Part shown: positions 21,931 through 34,200 of the stretch, one piece after another
Position numbering within the stretch: position 1 is the stretch's first letter
Layout: every line of letters starts with the position of its first letter
Source of the DNA: Synchiropus splendidus
Taxonomy: Eukaryota > Chordata > Actinopteri > Syngnathiformes > Callionymidae
DNA length: 64,000 nt
Assembly: GCF_027744825.2 (NCBI RefSeq)
Contig: NC_071334.1
Span: forward strand, 56,670,937 to 56,734,936
Direction of reading: 5' to 3'
Position numbers and translations under genes: made by a program
Notes under the pieces: model-generated
What the model was told of the DNA's origin: nothing
The model's input: only the letters and a program-made list of their open reading frames with translations
Database searches by the model: none

Positions 21931-22612
21931 GAGTGGTGCCTTGCTTCTCGACCACAATCCGTTCTAGACGGCCGTTCGAGAAGTGATTTGTTTGAAATCT
22001 GAAAAAAGAAATAATGTGTTCCAAGCCTTAAAATAGGCTTTTGTAGGAGTGAATGTAGAGTGTCTGCTGCAGGTGCGCTGTTCCTCTATGTGTGTGGCCG
22101 CTGCATGTGGGAGGGGTTGCCGAGTGAGTGACGTCTCTCCAGAAGTGAAGAGCTGCCCGGTGCGTGTCCAGCTCTGAATGTGCGCTTCTGTGCAGTTTGG
22201 CTGTGACAAAGTCATAAACCAAGTAACGCTCTGTCCCAGACTCGCCTCATCCCTGTCCCAGCTCCAGCCCACAACAGGACATCAAACCCTGGAGTGTGAG
22301 CTCCAGCCTCAGAGGTGTGGAGAGCGAACACCTCCCCTGTGACACTCTACCACGGTCCAGTGAGGAGACAGGAAAGGTTTTACACCTCAATATGAACAGT
22401 CAGTAAATGTAGCTAACGGGACATGCGTGCATACAGAGGCTGCGTTATACACAATAACAAAGCGCGTTGTAGGTCAGCTGATTGGTGAAAGTTATGTTTT
22501 TTTCGGCTTTTTTCGGGGGCGTTCGAGTACTGGATTTTCGTTCAAAATCAGAAAAACAAAATCCCGAAATTTTGTTCGAAGTCCGGGACGTTCGGAAACC
22601 GAGGTACCACTG
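21931..22612. mobile_element. Non-autonomous mariner/pogo-like transposon
   Basis: The left end GAGTGGTGCCTTGCTTCTCG and the right end, read on the minus strand, CAGTGGTACCTCGGTTTCCG form inverted ends. Both are followed by runs of 'ttcgaa'/'ttcgagaa' motifs typical of a widespread vertebrate family. The element is 682 bp and is set in TATATA on both sides, fitting TA target duplication. No transposase frame is present. Family placement is by recognition of CAGTGGTACCTCG-type ends. Confidence 0.7.
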
Positions 22613-25600
22613 TATATATAAAACTGCTTTCCAACAAGAACAATAAACAATAACAGTTACAAGGGCATTATGTTTTCTCTATTGTTTTCTCCATTGTCTG
22701 AATCGTTCTGCTGCCTGTTTCTAGTTCAGTTGGTGCATCAGCGTGACAAGTTCAATATTGAGAATTCTAAATGAATGAATTCCCTAGACAAAGGCCAGTG
22801 GGTGACTTAAACGTCAACGTTGTGTCCTGGACGCAGTAGTGGTGGGAGTAATAAATCACTTTATGGTCTTTAATTACCTTCGATGTGTTCTGCATTCTGC
22901 CTAAGGGAGGAAAGCTGCAGGTAATAGGTGCAATGCTTCAGGTCAACAAATCAGCACTAGTCACCAAGTTCATGACTGATCAAATAATGCATGTTGCAAG
23001 GAAATCAACAAATAAAAACAAAAATAAATTGGAATGAAAAACAGGTCATGCGTGACTTGAGTTCCGCAATCGACAGACTTCAGTCAATAATAGGTTTCTT
23101 TCAGGATTTTTGGTTTGCGGTGTAAAAAACACACCGCAAACCATCACATTCAAGTCCACCTACATGACGCGCCAAGTGTTCTCAGTTTGTTGATAGTTCC
23201 TGCTCTAGTTTATCTCGCAATACTACAAATTCACAATTTGAAGATACTGAAAAGACTTGTTTTTCCAAACCTATGTCCAAATTTCTTGTATTTTGAATCT
23301 AAAATGAGCCCTAATATACCCTAATAAAGTTTTAAGTTTTTGGTTCAATATGAAATACATGTATTTCGATACAGCTGTTGAAATAAAGATGTCACTCGCC
23401 CAAAGGAGAGCATGATGTGAGCATAGAAAACAATATGCGCTGCCCTGCTATCACCAGACAAACTGACATCAGATGGAAATTCATGTTCTGCCTTGGCTGC
23501 CTACTGGGCTGCAAAGATGTTTCAGGCCAAGGGCAGAACTAAATCATGAAAGCGAACACTTCAAACAACTATTCAATAGCCTTATTTGCTGGCAAACACT
23601 AGATGAGATAGATGTTAAATTACTGTGGGCAATAGCCCAATTCTAATACGTTCTACTTAATAATAGTCTGCACTCAATATAATTCTTGGAACTTGATATG
23701 CGTGGCATATAATAATAAAGCACATAATACAGGTGGGGTTCCAAACAGTGGCACATTACGAATACATACGCACCTATTATACAGTCGCAAACAACTCTTC
23801 TGAGCTTCATTTGCTCCGCCAATATCAGAGCATGAGCGCTAAATAAATCAAAAGAAAGAAAGAAAAAAAATAATGGAGCCACTTCTCTGATATTTTAAAA
23901 CTACTTAAAAGCAAAACAACACAGCTGTCCAAGGCAGAACATGTTTACTTCCCCCTCAAGCTTTCCAGCTGAAAGCAGGCGCAGACATATTTTCCTCACT
24001 TATGATTTTGAATTTTGCTCTGATTTGCCCTATCCACCTCCGACCCCCCAGAAAAAGAAGATCATTTTCTTCTGCCTACAGTATTCTCACAGATGGTGAA
24101 TTAATTTCTCGCTTTGGTCTTAAGTAGATGTACTTTTTTGTGTTTTGTCTGACATTCAACCATTGAGCACAGTGTGAGCTATTAATGTGAAGTAGTAGCA
24201 GTTTTCAGCATCGAACCAGTGAATAATTTAGGTTTCTACTGAATATATGTATCAGAGTCATCAAATCAATTATCTTCAAAAATTATATAACGGACACAAA
24301 ACAGAACAGTATGACATTTAACTTATTCGTGAATGACAAAGTGTTATCCTTTTTCAAATAGTTTCCTTGCAAAACACAAAGACAAATAAAAGCAATTAGC
24401 CAAATAGCCAATTCTTTTCCATATGTTGGTGTTGCATGGGAGGTGATCCACTGAAAAACAATGTATGTATGTATAGTATAAGATATTTCAGAACCATTAG
24501 GTTCTTAGATGAGCTCCATATTGCTACAACGATGATGAGGAGAGCATTGTTGCACTGAAAACAGGCACGTCAAATGCTTCCATACAGTTTCTGGCTTTAC
24601 ACACTTCTTCTGTGTTTGTGTTGACCTCCAGCATCGTTCTTCAAGGTTTCAGCTGCTAGTAATAAAATGACACAGTATTGTATTATGACATTTTCCCAGA
24701 TTCATGTCAGTCTTTAAGGGCTGAGTTCCTGTCTGAACCTTTCTCTGCATGGAGCTCCGTCATAAGTAGAAGCGCAGCTGATTTGAAGCGGAGTGGAGGT
24801 CACCCCGCTGCACACCAGGTTGTATTTATTCCATGAGAAACATTGAGTTTGTCATGAGAAACGAAGGCCATCATTTTACAGTCCTGTAAAAACCTGCGAT
24901 GCACTGAAGCCACAGAAGGTGAACATTGTGAGAGACCGCTGTAGTTACTATTGGGTGCAGTTCAGGGGTACGAGCACAACAAAATAAGCCAGAATCGGCA
25001 CGAGTACAGATACTGGTATCAGCATCTCTAATGAATAGGATTGCATTAAAAACGGTCCAACCATTCTATAAATCGTTGACTTCATATTTCTTCTCTTGTC
25101 ATTGTTGAGTGCCCCAAACATGTAAACAATTTACACATATTTATTGAAGCCAACACTATCATGTGCCACCATCTGGACCAACCCAAGGGTGTTCCAGAAT
25201 GTTTTGTTTTATCATCTCCCTTTTAGGAAAAAAAAAGAAACACATATTACACACATGTATGTGTTTTGAGTCATCACCTCAATTCAAAGGTCTTCACTTG
25301 TGTTGTGTGTACGTAGTTGCGCTGAGCTTCCATATGAAGTTCAAAATCTAAAATAGCCTGCTTCAAAACAGATTTCAGTTCTGCTCTCATTGCAAGCTGT
25401 GTATGTGAGTGTTTGGGTATTATTGGTTGCCAAGAAAACATTTATAAGGAACACATCTTTTCAACCGTGTGACATAAAATAAAACCCACAAATGAAAATA
25501 AGGAAAGGCTTCAGAAAAAAAAGAAAGAAATAAACAGAAGAAACATTCAGGTTAGAAGACACTGTTGAAAAGCAGAGAGGAAATAAGAGGAAGAGAGTTG

Positions 25601-26282
25601 TGATTTCCCTGTTGACTTGGTTCCGTTACGTAGAATGTCAGAGTGCCCGCTTTGATTGATTATGTTGCCTTTTACCAGACTATCCCAGTTCCTCATCCCC
25701 ACCCAGAGGAGGGCATGCATGGCGATATGACAAGCTGGGGGGGCCTGTGACATACAGAGACTGTCACCAACTCACTTGTGGCTTACTCACTTTCCATCTT
25801 CATTACCAGACTCCTCACGTCAGACTTTTTTGTGTTATCATAATTGTTATTATTTTTACCTCACCTACTGGCTCCCTGGTGCATGTACATACACACCTAC
25901 TTGCTGGGATGAGAAAAGCAAAATGTTGCACGGGAAACCCCCACCAGAAACTCCTTCCACCTCTGGGAAAACCTCTGGGGAGCAAAATAACTTTTCCCAC
26001 ATTGTAGTACAAGTAAAATCGGTTGGAAAAAAAACCTCAGGAGGCTGTGCTGCCCTAACAGACTCTCTGCAGGTAGTGCTGCTTTCTGTTTCAGTACTTC
26101 TATTTCTGAGGAATAGTGGATCACAGTTGAAATCTTGCTCAAGGTTATTTGTGATACTCAAGGGGGTTTTGTCCACCTTTGGGTATATTTTTGACCAACA
26201 AGGTCAGCAGCAAGAACAGAGAACAGTTTTAATCAGTATTTTTTGCAGTTTTCATTCACAGTTGCTGCGGCATGTAAATCCT
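22613..26282. other. Non-coding stretch, no gene seen
   Basis: Unique-looking DNA. The only structure noted is a hairpin at 23111-23143. Apparent long plus-strand frames from 25776 into the LINE combine flank with the antisense of the LINE and are not genes. Confidence 0.5.
23111..23143. repeat. Perfect 13-bp inverted repeat
   Basis: TGGTTTGCGGTGT, a 7-base loop AAAAAAC, then ACACCGCAAACCA. No flanking TA or other target duplication is evident. Confidence 0.8.
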
Positions 26283-26294
26283 ATAATAAATCCT
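26283..26294. repeat. LINE target-site duplication, 3' side
   Basis: ATAATAAATCCT, identical to 29666-29677. Confidence 0.9.
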
Positions 26295-29200
26295 TCACCT
26301 TCACCTTCACCTTCTTCTGCCGCTTATCCGGGGTCGGGTCGCGGAGGCAGCATTCGGAGCAAGGAAGCCCAAACTTCCCGGTCCGCACAAACCTCCTCCA
26401 GCTCCTCCCGGGGGATCCCGAGGCGTTCCCAGGCCAGACCGGAGACATAATCTCTCCAGCGAGTCCTGGGTCTTCCCCGGGGTCTCCTCCCGGTAGGACA
26501 TGCCCGGAACACCTCCCCAGGGAGGCGTCCAGGGGGCATCCGGATCAGATGCCCGAGCCACCTCAGCTGGTTCCTCTCGATGTGGAGGAGCAGCGGCTCC
26601 ACCCCGAGCTCCTCCCGGATGACCGAGCTCCTCACCCTATCTCTAAGGGTGCGCCCAGCCACCCTGCGGAGGAAACTCATCTCAGCCGCTTGTATCCGCG
26701 ATCTCATCCTTTCGGTCACTACCCAAAGCTCGTGACCATAGGTGAGGGTGGGAACGTAGATCGATCGGTAAATCGAGAGCTTCGTCTTGTGACTCAGCTC
26801 TCTCTTCACCACGACGGTCCGATACAGCGACCGCATCACTGCCGCCGCTGCACCAACCCGTCTATCAATCTCACGCTCCCTTTTTCCCTCACTCGAGAAC
26901 AAGACCCCGAGATACTTAAACTCCGCCACTTGAGGCAAGACCTCTCCACCAACCTGGAGAGAGCAAACCACCGTGTTCCGGTCGAGAACCATGGCCTCAG
27001 ACTTGGAGGTGCTGATCCTCATCCCGGCCGCTTCACACTCGGCTGCAAACCGACCCAGCGCATGCTGAAGGTCCCGGTCCGATGAGGCCAGCAGAACAAC
27101 ATCGTCCGCAAATAGCAGAGATGAAATTCTGTGGTTCCCGAACCGGATCCCCTCCGCCCCCTGGCTACGCCTAGAAATTCTGTCCATAAAAGTGATGAAC
27201 AGAACCGGTGACAAAGGGCAGCCCTGGCGGAGACCAACATGCACCGGGAACAGGTCTGATTTCCTGCCGGCAATGCGAACCATGCTCCTGCTCCGGTCAT
27301 ACAAGGAGCGGACAGCCCCTAGCAGAGGGTCCCGCACCCCATATTCCCGGAGCACCCCCCACAGGACATCGCGAGGGACACGGTCGAACGCCTTCTCCAA
27401 ATCCACAAAGCACATGTGGACTGGTTGGGCGAACTCCCATGAACCCTCGAGCACCCGGTGGAGGGTATAGAGCTGGTCCAGTGTTCCACGACCGGGACGA
27501 AAACCACACTGTTCCTCCTGGATCTGAGGTTCGACTATTGGCCGAAGTCTCCTCTCTAGTACCCTGGAATAGACTTTTCCAGGGAGGCTGAGGAGTGTGA
27601 TCCCCCTATAGTTGGAGCACACCCTCCGGTCCCCTTTCTTAAACAGGGGGACCACCACCCCGGTCTGCCAATCCAGAGGCACTGTCCTCGACTGCCACGC
27701 GATGTTGCAGAGACGTGTCAGCCACGACAGCCCTACAACATCCAGGGATTTCAGATACTCCGGACGGATCTCATCCACTCCCGGGGCCCTACCACCGAGG
27801 AGCTTACGAACAACCTCGGTGACTTCGGCCCGGGTGATGAGAGAGCCATCCGAGTCCTCAGTCCCCGCTTCCTGAGTGGAAGACGTGACGACGGGATTGA
27901 GGAGACCCTCGAAGTATTCTTTCCACCGCCCGACAACATCACCAGTCGAGGTCAGCAGTCTCCCACCCTCGCTGTAAACAGCACTGGTGAGGCACTGCTT
28001 CCCCCTTCTGAGTCGACGGACGGTTTGCCAGAACTTCTTCGAGGCCGACCAATAGTCCTCCTCCATGGCCTCTCCGAACTCCTCCCAGACCCGAGTTTTT
28101 GCCTCCAAGACTGCACGGGAAGCGGCACGCCTGGCCTGCCGGTACACGTCAGCTGCCTCAGGAGTCCCACAGGCCATCAAGACCCGATAGGACTCCTTCT
28201 TCAGCCTGACGGCATCCCTTACTTTCGGTGTCCACCACCGGGTTCGGGGATTGCCGCCGCGACAGGCACCGGAGACCTTGCGACCACAACTGCGTGCAGC
28301 CGCACTGACAATGGAGGAGGAGAACATGGACCACTCAGACTCCATGTCACCTACCTCCCTCGGGATCTGGGAGAAACTCTCCCGAAGGTGGGAGTTAAAG
28401 ACCCCACTGACAGTGGGTTCCGCCAGGCGTTCCCAGCAGACCCTCACAATACGTTTGGGCCTGCCCGGTCTGACCGGCTTCCTCCCCTGCCAGCGGATCG
28501 CACTCACCACCAGGTGGTGATCGGTTGACAGCTCTGCCCCTCTCTTCACCCGAGTGTCCGAGACACGTGGCCGAAGGTCAGATGACACGATCACAAAGTC
28601 TATCATAGACCTCCGGCCAAGGGTGTCCTGGTGCCATGAGCACTTATGGACACCCTTGTGTTCAAACATGGTGTTCGTTATGGACAAACTGTGGGTGGCA
28701 CAGAAGTCCAGTAATAGAACACCGCTCGGGTTCAGATCGGGTAGGCCGTTCTTCCCAATCACGCCCCTCCAGGTCTTGCTGTCATTGCCCACGTGGGCGT
28801 TGAAGTCTCCCAGTAGAACAATGGAGTCCCCGGTTGGGGCACTGTCGAGTACCCCTCCCAGTGACTCCAAGAAAGCCGGGTAGTCTACACTGCTGTTCGG
28901 CCCGTAAGCCGCAACCGCTGTGAGACACCTGTCCCCAACCCGTAGGCGTAGGGACGCGACCCTCTCGTTCACCGGGGTAAACCCCAACACGAAGCTGCAG
29001 AGCTGCGGGGCTATGAGCAAGCCTACGCCAGCCCGCCGCCTCTCCCCGCGGACAACTCCAGAAAAGTAGAGGGTCCAGCCTTTCTCAAGGAGTTGGGTTC
29101 CAGAGCCCAGGCTGTGCGTGGAGGAGAGCCCGACTATATCTAGCCGGTACCTCTCAACCTCCTGCACAAGCTCAGGCTCTTTCCCCCCCAGCGAAGTGAC

Positions 29201-29665
29201 ATTCCATGTCCCAAGAGCCAGAGAATGTCCACACGAACCAGGTCGTCGGGCCCCCCGGCCTCGACTGCTACCTAGTTCTCTATGCACCCGACCCCTATGA
29301 CTCCCTCTGTGGGTGGTGGGTCCGCAGGAGGGACGGCCCATGTCATTCGTTCGGGCTTGGCCCGGCCGGGCCCCATGGGCAGAGGCCCGGCCACCAGGCG
29401 CTCGCATTCGAGCCCCAACCCCAGGCCTGGCTCCAGGGTGGGGCCCCGGCTGCGCCATGCCGGGCGACGTCACGGTCCTTGATGTTTTTGGTTTTGTCAT
29501 CGGGGCTTCTGAACTGCTCTTAGTCTGACCCGTCACCTAGGACCTGTTTGCCATGGGAGACCCTACCAGGAGCATAACGCCCCCGACAACATAGCTCCTA
29601 GGATCATTCAAGGTACACAAACTCCCCCACCACGATAAGGTTGCAGTTCCAGGGGGAGATAATAA
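26295..29665 (-). mobile_element. Full-length RTE-clade LINE
   Basis: A 3.37-kb GC-rich element in AT-rich surroundings, bounded by perfect 12-bp duplications. On the minus strand it has a 129-bp 5' leader, one long frame, and a very short 3' end that closes in a simple repeat of GAAGGT units instead of poly-A. This layout is typical of RTE-clade elements; similar sequences are abundant in teleosts (Expander/Rex3-like). The leader carries 'ggtagggtctcccatggcaa', which I recall from these fish elements. Full length, an undisturbed frame and identical flanks point to recent insertion. A tiny 5'-truncated relative lies at 39531-39599. Confidence 0.9.
26324..29536 (-). CDS. RTE LINE endonuclease/reverse transcriptase
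   Basis: A 1070-residue polyprotein for target-primed reverse transcription. Residues 1-105 are rich in G, R, P and A and probably bind nucleic acid. An apurinic-endonuclease-like domain spans about 107-345: GTWNVTSL at 109, GDFNAHVG near 243, IDFVIVS near 312 and STDHHLVV near 337. Where many such nucleases have a Glu-containing motif, this protein reads GLSSTHS near 136. The reverse transcriptase spans about 575-870: [29 protein letters not shown] near 710, [10 protein letters not shown] near 768 and the catalytic FADD at 809-812. A C-terminal region with [10 protein letters not shown] follows. The start is the first Met in the frame; an inner start is possible. The TAA stop lies within the conserved 3' end, 29 bp before the flank. 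No frameshift or stop interrupts it, so it may be active. Antisense frames are shadows. Confidence 0.92.
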   Translation of the reverse strand: MTGQTKSSSEAPMTKPKTSRTVTSPGMAQPGPHPGARPGVGARMRAPGGRASAHGARPGQARTNDMGRPSCGPTTHRGSHRGRVHRELGSSRGRGARRPGSCGHSLALGTWNVTSLGGKEPELVQEVERYRLDIVGLSSTHSLGSGTQLLEKGWTLYFSGVVRGERRRAGVGLLIAPQLCSFVLGFTPVNERVASLRLRVGDRCLTAVAAYGPNSSVDYPAFLESLGGVLDSAPTGDSIVLLGDFNAHVGNDSKTWRGVIGKNGLPDLNPSGVLLLDFCATHSLSITNTMFEHKGVHKCSWHQDTLGRRSMIDFVIVSSDLRPRVSDTRVKRGAELSTDHHLVVSAIRWQGRKPVRPGRPKRIVRVCWERLAEPTVSGVFNSHLRESFSQIPREVGDMESEWSMFSSSIVSAAARSCGRKVSGACRGGNPRTRWWTPKVRDAVRLKKESYRVLMACGTPEAADVYRQARRAASRAVLEAKTRVWEEFGEAMEEDYWSASKKFWQTVRRLRRGKQCLTSAVYSEGGRLLTSTGDVVGRWKEYFEGLLNPVVTSSTQEAGTEDSDGSLITRAEVTEVVRKLLGGRAPGVDEIRPEYLKSLDVVGLSWLTRLCNIAWQSRTVPLDWQTGVVVPLFKKGDRRVCSNYRGITLLSLPGKVYSRVLERRLRPIVEPQIQEEQCGFRPGRGTLDQLYTLHRVLEGSWEFAQPVHMCFVDLEKAFDRVPRDVLWGVLREYGVRDPLLGAVRSLYDRSRSMVRIAGRKSDLFPVHVGLRQGCPLSPVLFITFMDRISRRSQGAEGIRFGNHRISSLLFADDVVLLASSDRDLQHALGRFAAECEAAGMRISTSKSEAMVLDRNTVVCSLQVGGEVLPQVAEFKYLGVLFSSEGKREREIDRRVGAAAAVMRSLYRTVVVKRELSHKTKLSIYRSIYVPTLTYGHELWVVTERMRSRIQAAEMSFLRRVAGRTLRDRVRSSVIREELGVEPLLLHIERNQLRWLGHLIRMPPGRLPGEVFRACPTGRRPRGRPRTRWRDYVSGLAWERLGIPREELEEVCADREVWASLLRMLPPRPDPG

Positions 29666-29677
29666 ATAATAAATCCT
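29666..29677. repeat. LINE target-site duplication, 5' side
   Basis: ATAATAAATCCT, identical to 26283-26294. Confidence 0.9.
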
Positions 29678-32600
29678 CAAAGGTAAAATTATTGAAGTCA
29701 AAACATACTACTCCACTCAGCAAGACCAGAAATATCTGCAAACATTTGTATCCCTTATTTTGCCTTTAGGATTGCCCAGGGCCTGTTTATTTTAGTAGAT
29801 CATGAGCGACTAGTAATACATATGGAGGAGTGTAAATGCTATAATTCAAAATGATCGTGACCCTCAATCCCAATTCAAATCGGGATGGACTTTTTTTTTG
29901 TGTTTGTTTCTGTTTCTGATGTCTGGGATCACTGTTGTCATCACACTAAAATTGTCAACACGTTATCAATACCCCGCAAAGCTGTTTTTTGATACCGCAA
30001 GCACGGAAACTGATGACTACTGATAACTGTAATGGTTGCTTTTTTTTTTCACCTGCTCTTTCAACCAGTCGAATTTTCCCATTTTTTCCCAAAATTCTTA
30101 AATCTTATCTAGCTATTTTATGCATTTGTAGGCTGTGTCTTTAGGGTTGGAGGAAATACAGTACAAGTACAAGTGTGTTTGGTTTTCAAACTAAAGACTG
30201 AGACAAGTTGAGGCCCTCAATCTCACATCTGCTTTTGGCAAGGCAGATATCTGGATACTTCACTAATGGGTGGATTAAGTAGCTAATAAAAGTGCCCCAT
30301 CAATGTTGCATAGGCACAGGAATGCATCAGTCAACACAGAAGACTTGCAGTGAATGGTGTCATAAATATGCATGTGTTTGAGTTTGGATTTAACATATGA
30401 TGCCCAAAATGTTCAGTATGCCAACAATATATCAGGAAATTAGGGATGTGCTGGCTGAATAGCGAGAAGGCCTCGCTGTCTCGAACTCATGATCTGATTG
30501 GCTATTGCAGCTATCCATCAACTATATGTGTCGGTTCACTCTGAGGGCACCTGCGCCTGCACTGTTGCTGCTGAAGGCCTTGGACATGACGACACAAGCT
30601 CGCTGAATTCTGATTGGATGAAAACTCTAACTTGGAAAAACAACACTGGGATAAACTATGAAATGAGTATGTTTATTATAAATACCATATGTAACATAAA
30701 ATACATATTAATGTATTTTTTGGGAAAATACATTAAAATTGAAATTCACTTTTGACATAAATATGCTCATGATTTCTGGTCATGTTCGGCCAGCAGAGAA
30801 GACCTTGCTGGCCCTGACGCCACTGCTATATGCCATGTTGAGGTTTTCCGTTGGAGTGTTGGAGAGCGTAGAATAGCAGTTTGCATTGAGTGTTCAACCA
30901 AACTATCTAGGGTGGATATATATTCTGGTATATATTATGGTATTCTGCCATTTTAAATTTTATTAGGCTTCGGCCACACATTTTCAAATTGGTGTATCCC
31001 ATCAGGAAACGTTTGTCCTCAAATTTCTTCACCTACAACTACACTGAAGCTGAAATTTGAGGCAGATTCTCAACATTTTACAACAGCCCTCTTAGAAACA
31101 ATACTAACAACCTTGCTTCAATGCTGGTCAGGTAACTAACATTTTGGTTGTTATTCTACCTCTGATCTGATTTGCTCTAATTACGGTTGACCGTCTCTGT
31201 TTAATGAATCTTTATTTCCCTCTCTTCATAATAAATATGTTGAGCAGACGGGAGTCTCAGAGGTGTACTTTTTCCTATTATACCTGATGGGGATGGTTCT
31301 GGCTGCCACGCCGTTTCTCTCGGTATCTAATTTAATTCAGACCTACTCTAGCATCAGCCAACCTCTATCATGCAGAACTGTCCTCGGGAGGGGAATGAAA
31401 TGGCTTAGGTCAGGACATATCAAAGCATACAAACAAAGTGAACATAAGCAACCTCAGCACAATGAATGTTATTTGGAAGCCTAAGTCTTCTGGGATCCTG
31501 CTCCTAATTGTAAATGGCAAAACCATCGTGTAGAAAAACTGCTTCTATTTCCATAAATGTAACATGTTTCTCCAAGGAAATCAAACGGAGGCAAGGTGTT
31601 ATTGAACTAGTGTAGCTTATAGTCGAAAACATTGAATGTGCATTATACAATGCAAGTCATTCGCTGCCTTCGTAGAACATTTCCATCAAATCTCACTCCT
31701 GTTGTCAAACCATATAATAGATGCACAGGATTTCTGCTCCGCTGTGTATTCAAGCCAGACCTCTAAGTTGTTCAATAGCCTTCAGTTACAAACCGGTGGA
31801 CTTCTGAAGATCTCATTCTCCAATCGTGTGCCTATTAGAAATAGAATTTGAGTTGTTTTCAAGGTGTGCTTTTAAAACTCCATTTAAAGAGACAGCCAGT
31901 CCAATGTACAGTAGAGCACTGAAGAAGCATCTTCTCAAATTCAGTTTTCTTCCAAGTCAATGCTAAATTAGCACTTTGCACTACATAAGATATAGTGGTA
32001 CATTAATATTCCGTATTACTTTATCAACTGATACGCGAGGCAAGTTAACGATCTGGAAAAGATGTGGAGAAAGTGAAGCCTGCAGCAAGGAACATTTCAA
32101 GCTGGGTCGCCAGATGTTGAAATGAGGCGACAGAGCTCCTGGTCTTAGCACAAGGGAATGATATTTTTTTCTCTGTCTTACACCGGATATTCCAGTTTGG
32201 TATTTTAGCTTACATAATTATTTGAGATGGAATATTTGGCTGTCATGCTGCATCCGTGTTTGCTGATGGGATGTTGCAAAGGTAATTTCCACACAGCATT
32301 GCATTCTGAGATGTACGAGTCTGCATTGCTGCGGGGTCAGATCATGATGCATTATTCTTAAGTCACACATTCTTCTGTTGACACATGCTCAACTGTATAA
32401 CATAATGAAAATATCATGCACCATGTATGCGTTTCAGTCCTACAAAAAAAGTCGCATCAGTACATTTGGATTAATGAAATATATTCCAGACTTTGTCGAC
32501 TTATATTTTCACTAGTTTGCAATCCATTCGGTTGTGTTTTGGAGTGGCTTTCACCACAGGCAATCTTTTGCTTTTCAGGACTAAACTGGCCTGACTTTGC

Positions 32601-34072
32601 CTCTCTTCACTTACAAGGACAAACATTTCACTGTCACTGTATGTAGAATACACTTTTTTTTTTACAGTAATGTGATGGAAAATACTACCCTTTATTTTCC
32701 TTAACTATTCTTAAAATCAAAGAATAACATAGAAATGTTTCAGTTCTGCACATAACATCCAACATTCAAACGGCATGAATAAATAAGATCAAATGAGAGG
32801 TTGATGGAGACTAGACATCAGCCTCCAGTAATATATTTACATGATTACCATTATCCACAACTGTTATCATAACTTTCTTTTAGAATTGTATTATTTGTTC
32901 CTCCTAATAAAGTAGTTGGACAGACAACTTTCTAAACCATCTGAATGTCACAGCAGAAATTAACTCGTGAAACCGCTGAACATGTTTTTTGTTATCATTT
33001 GATGCTTTAAAATTTTTTATTTTATTTTTATTTTTTTATTTTAGTAAATGTCGCTTCTGCACCCTGTTCTTAGTTGGATAAATTAAATATTGAAATAAAT
33101 TAAAATAAAACATGAAATAATTAAAATAAATAAGTTTCCTGCTTAGTGATTGGCTGATTTGAAGGTGAATTTGAAGGTGCACTGTACATAATATAGTGCG
33201 TGTAGAGTATATCCGATTTATCAGAAATGTTGATAATTGCAAACATTTGGTAGCTGCCTACAGAATGGATTTAATTAATAATTCATGACTTCTTGGGCCA
33301 AAGGTCTGTGTTTTCTGAAGACAGTGTGAAGAAAATCCTCCTATTGAATCTGCGATAGGTGACCTGTGTTCTCCCTTCTACACATACACACCGGAAAAAT
33401 AAGGATGTGAAGACAGATTTTACAAAGTGCTACCATCTTTTTACTTGTTGGCTTCCATGTGGGAGAAAACAACAAATGAAGTCTGAGGTTCTGGGTCACA
33501 TCACTTACCCCGTTACTCTCATAAAAAGGTCAGGTTTGACCTCATTGTTGCTGTTCCACGATGGCAGCAGGAACAGCAGGAATTATCAGTGTGAGACATA
33601 AACCATATGGTATTATTTGAATATGAATAAAACACTTAAAATGTCCTGAAAACCAACACAGTTCATCTGTGACGTGAAGCCAGCCTCCATGTCATTCTTC
33701 CTTGTAGCAGCTGAACACTCCCACAGCAGGCAATTATTGAAGACAACTCTGATCTGTGGAGAGGGCAGTGACAACTGACTAAGCAAATAATGAGGTCCTG
33801 TGAGGTGAAACTGCTTCAGGGTCACACACACATGTCTTTATTCTCACAGGCAGGATGACTGAAACGCACCGTAATTCCACCCATGTAATTTATGTTTGTT
33901 TCCAATTGTGTTTTCAGGTTTCGACTAGTGTCGAAGTTGGGTGATGGGGTCATGAATGTTGATATATTAATATGAAATTATTTTTGCTCAGTCTTTAAAG
34001 GATGAAACCATTTTTCTGAGCATCCATGAACCTAGAGAGTCTAGAAGCAAACAATGTATGTAACTAAATATT
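29678..34072. other. Non-coding stretch, no gene seen
   Basis: About 4.4 kb of AT-rich, mostly unique-looking sequence. All frames are short and none is framed by convincing splice sites. Confidence 0.5.
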
Positions 34073-34200
34073 AAGGTAAGGTAAGGTAAGGTAAGATAAG
34101 GTAACTTTATTGTCAAACATGCTACAGTACGAGACATATAGCATGGATGAAATAACAGTTGACAATGGTAGCATATTATGTTACTTGTAGATGTGCAAAT
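34073..34200 (-). repeat. AAGGT tandem tract, probable LINE tail
   Basis: About six AAGGT units (34073-34105) run into 'aactttattgtcaaacatgc'. On the minus strand this is a short 3' end closing in TTACC repeats, which resembles the 3' tail of a fish LINE or its SINE partner. No coding part remains. Confidence 0.5.

Noticed and set aside
26243..27085. 280-codon plus-strand frame, and the 224-codon one at 25776-26450
   Set aside because: They are antisense to the LINE frame or join flank with it; composition mirrors the GC-rich LINE and no domain is seen.
34073..34105. Direct repeats considered as a CRISPR-like array
   Set aside because: Units of 5 bp without spacers in a vertebrate genome; a simple LINE-tail repeat. 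No CRISPR array is present anywhere in the window.
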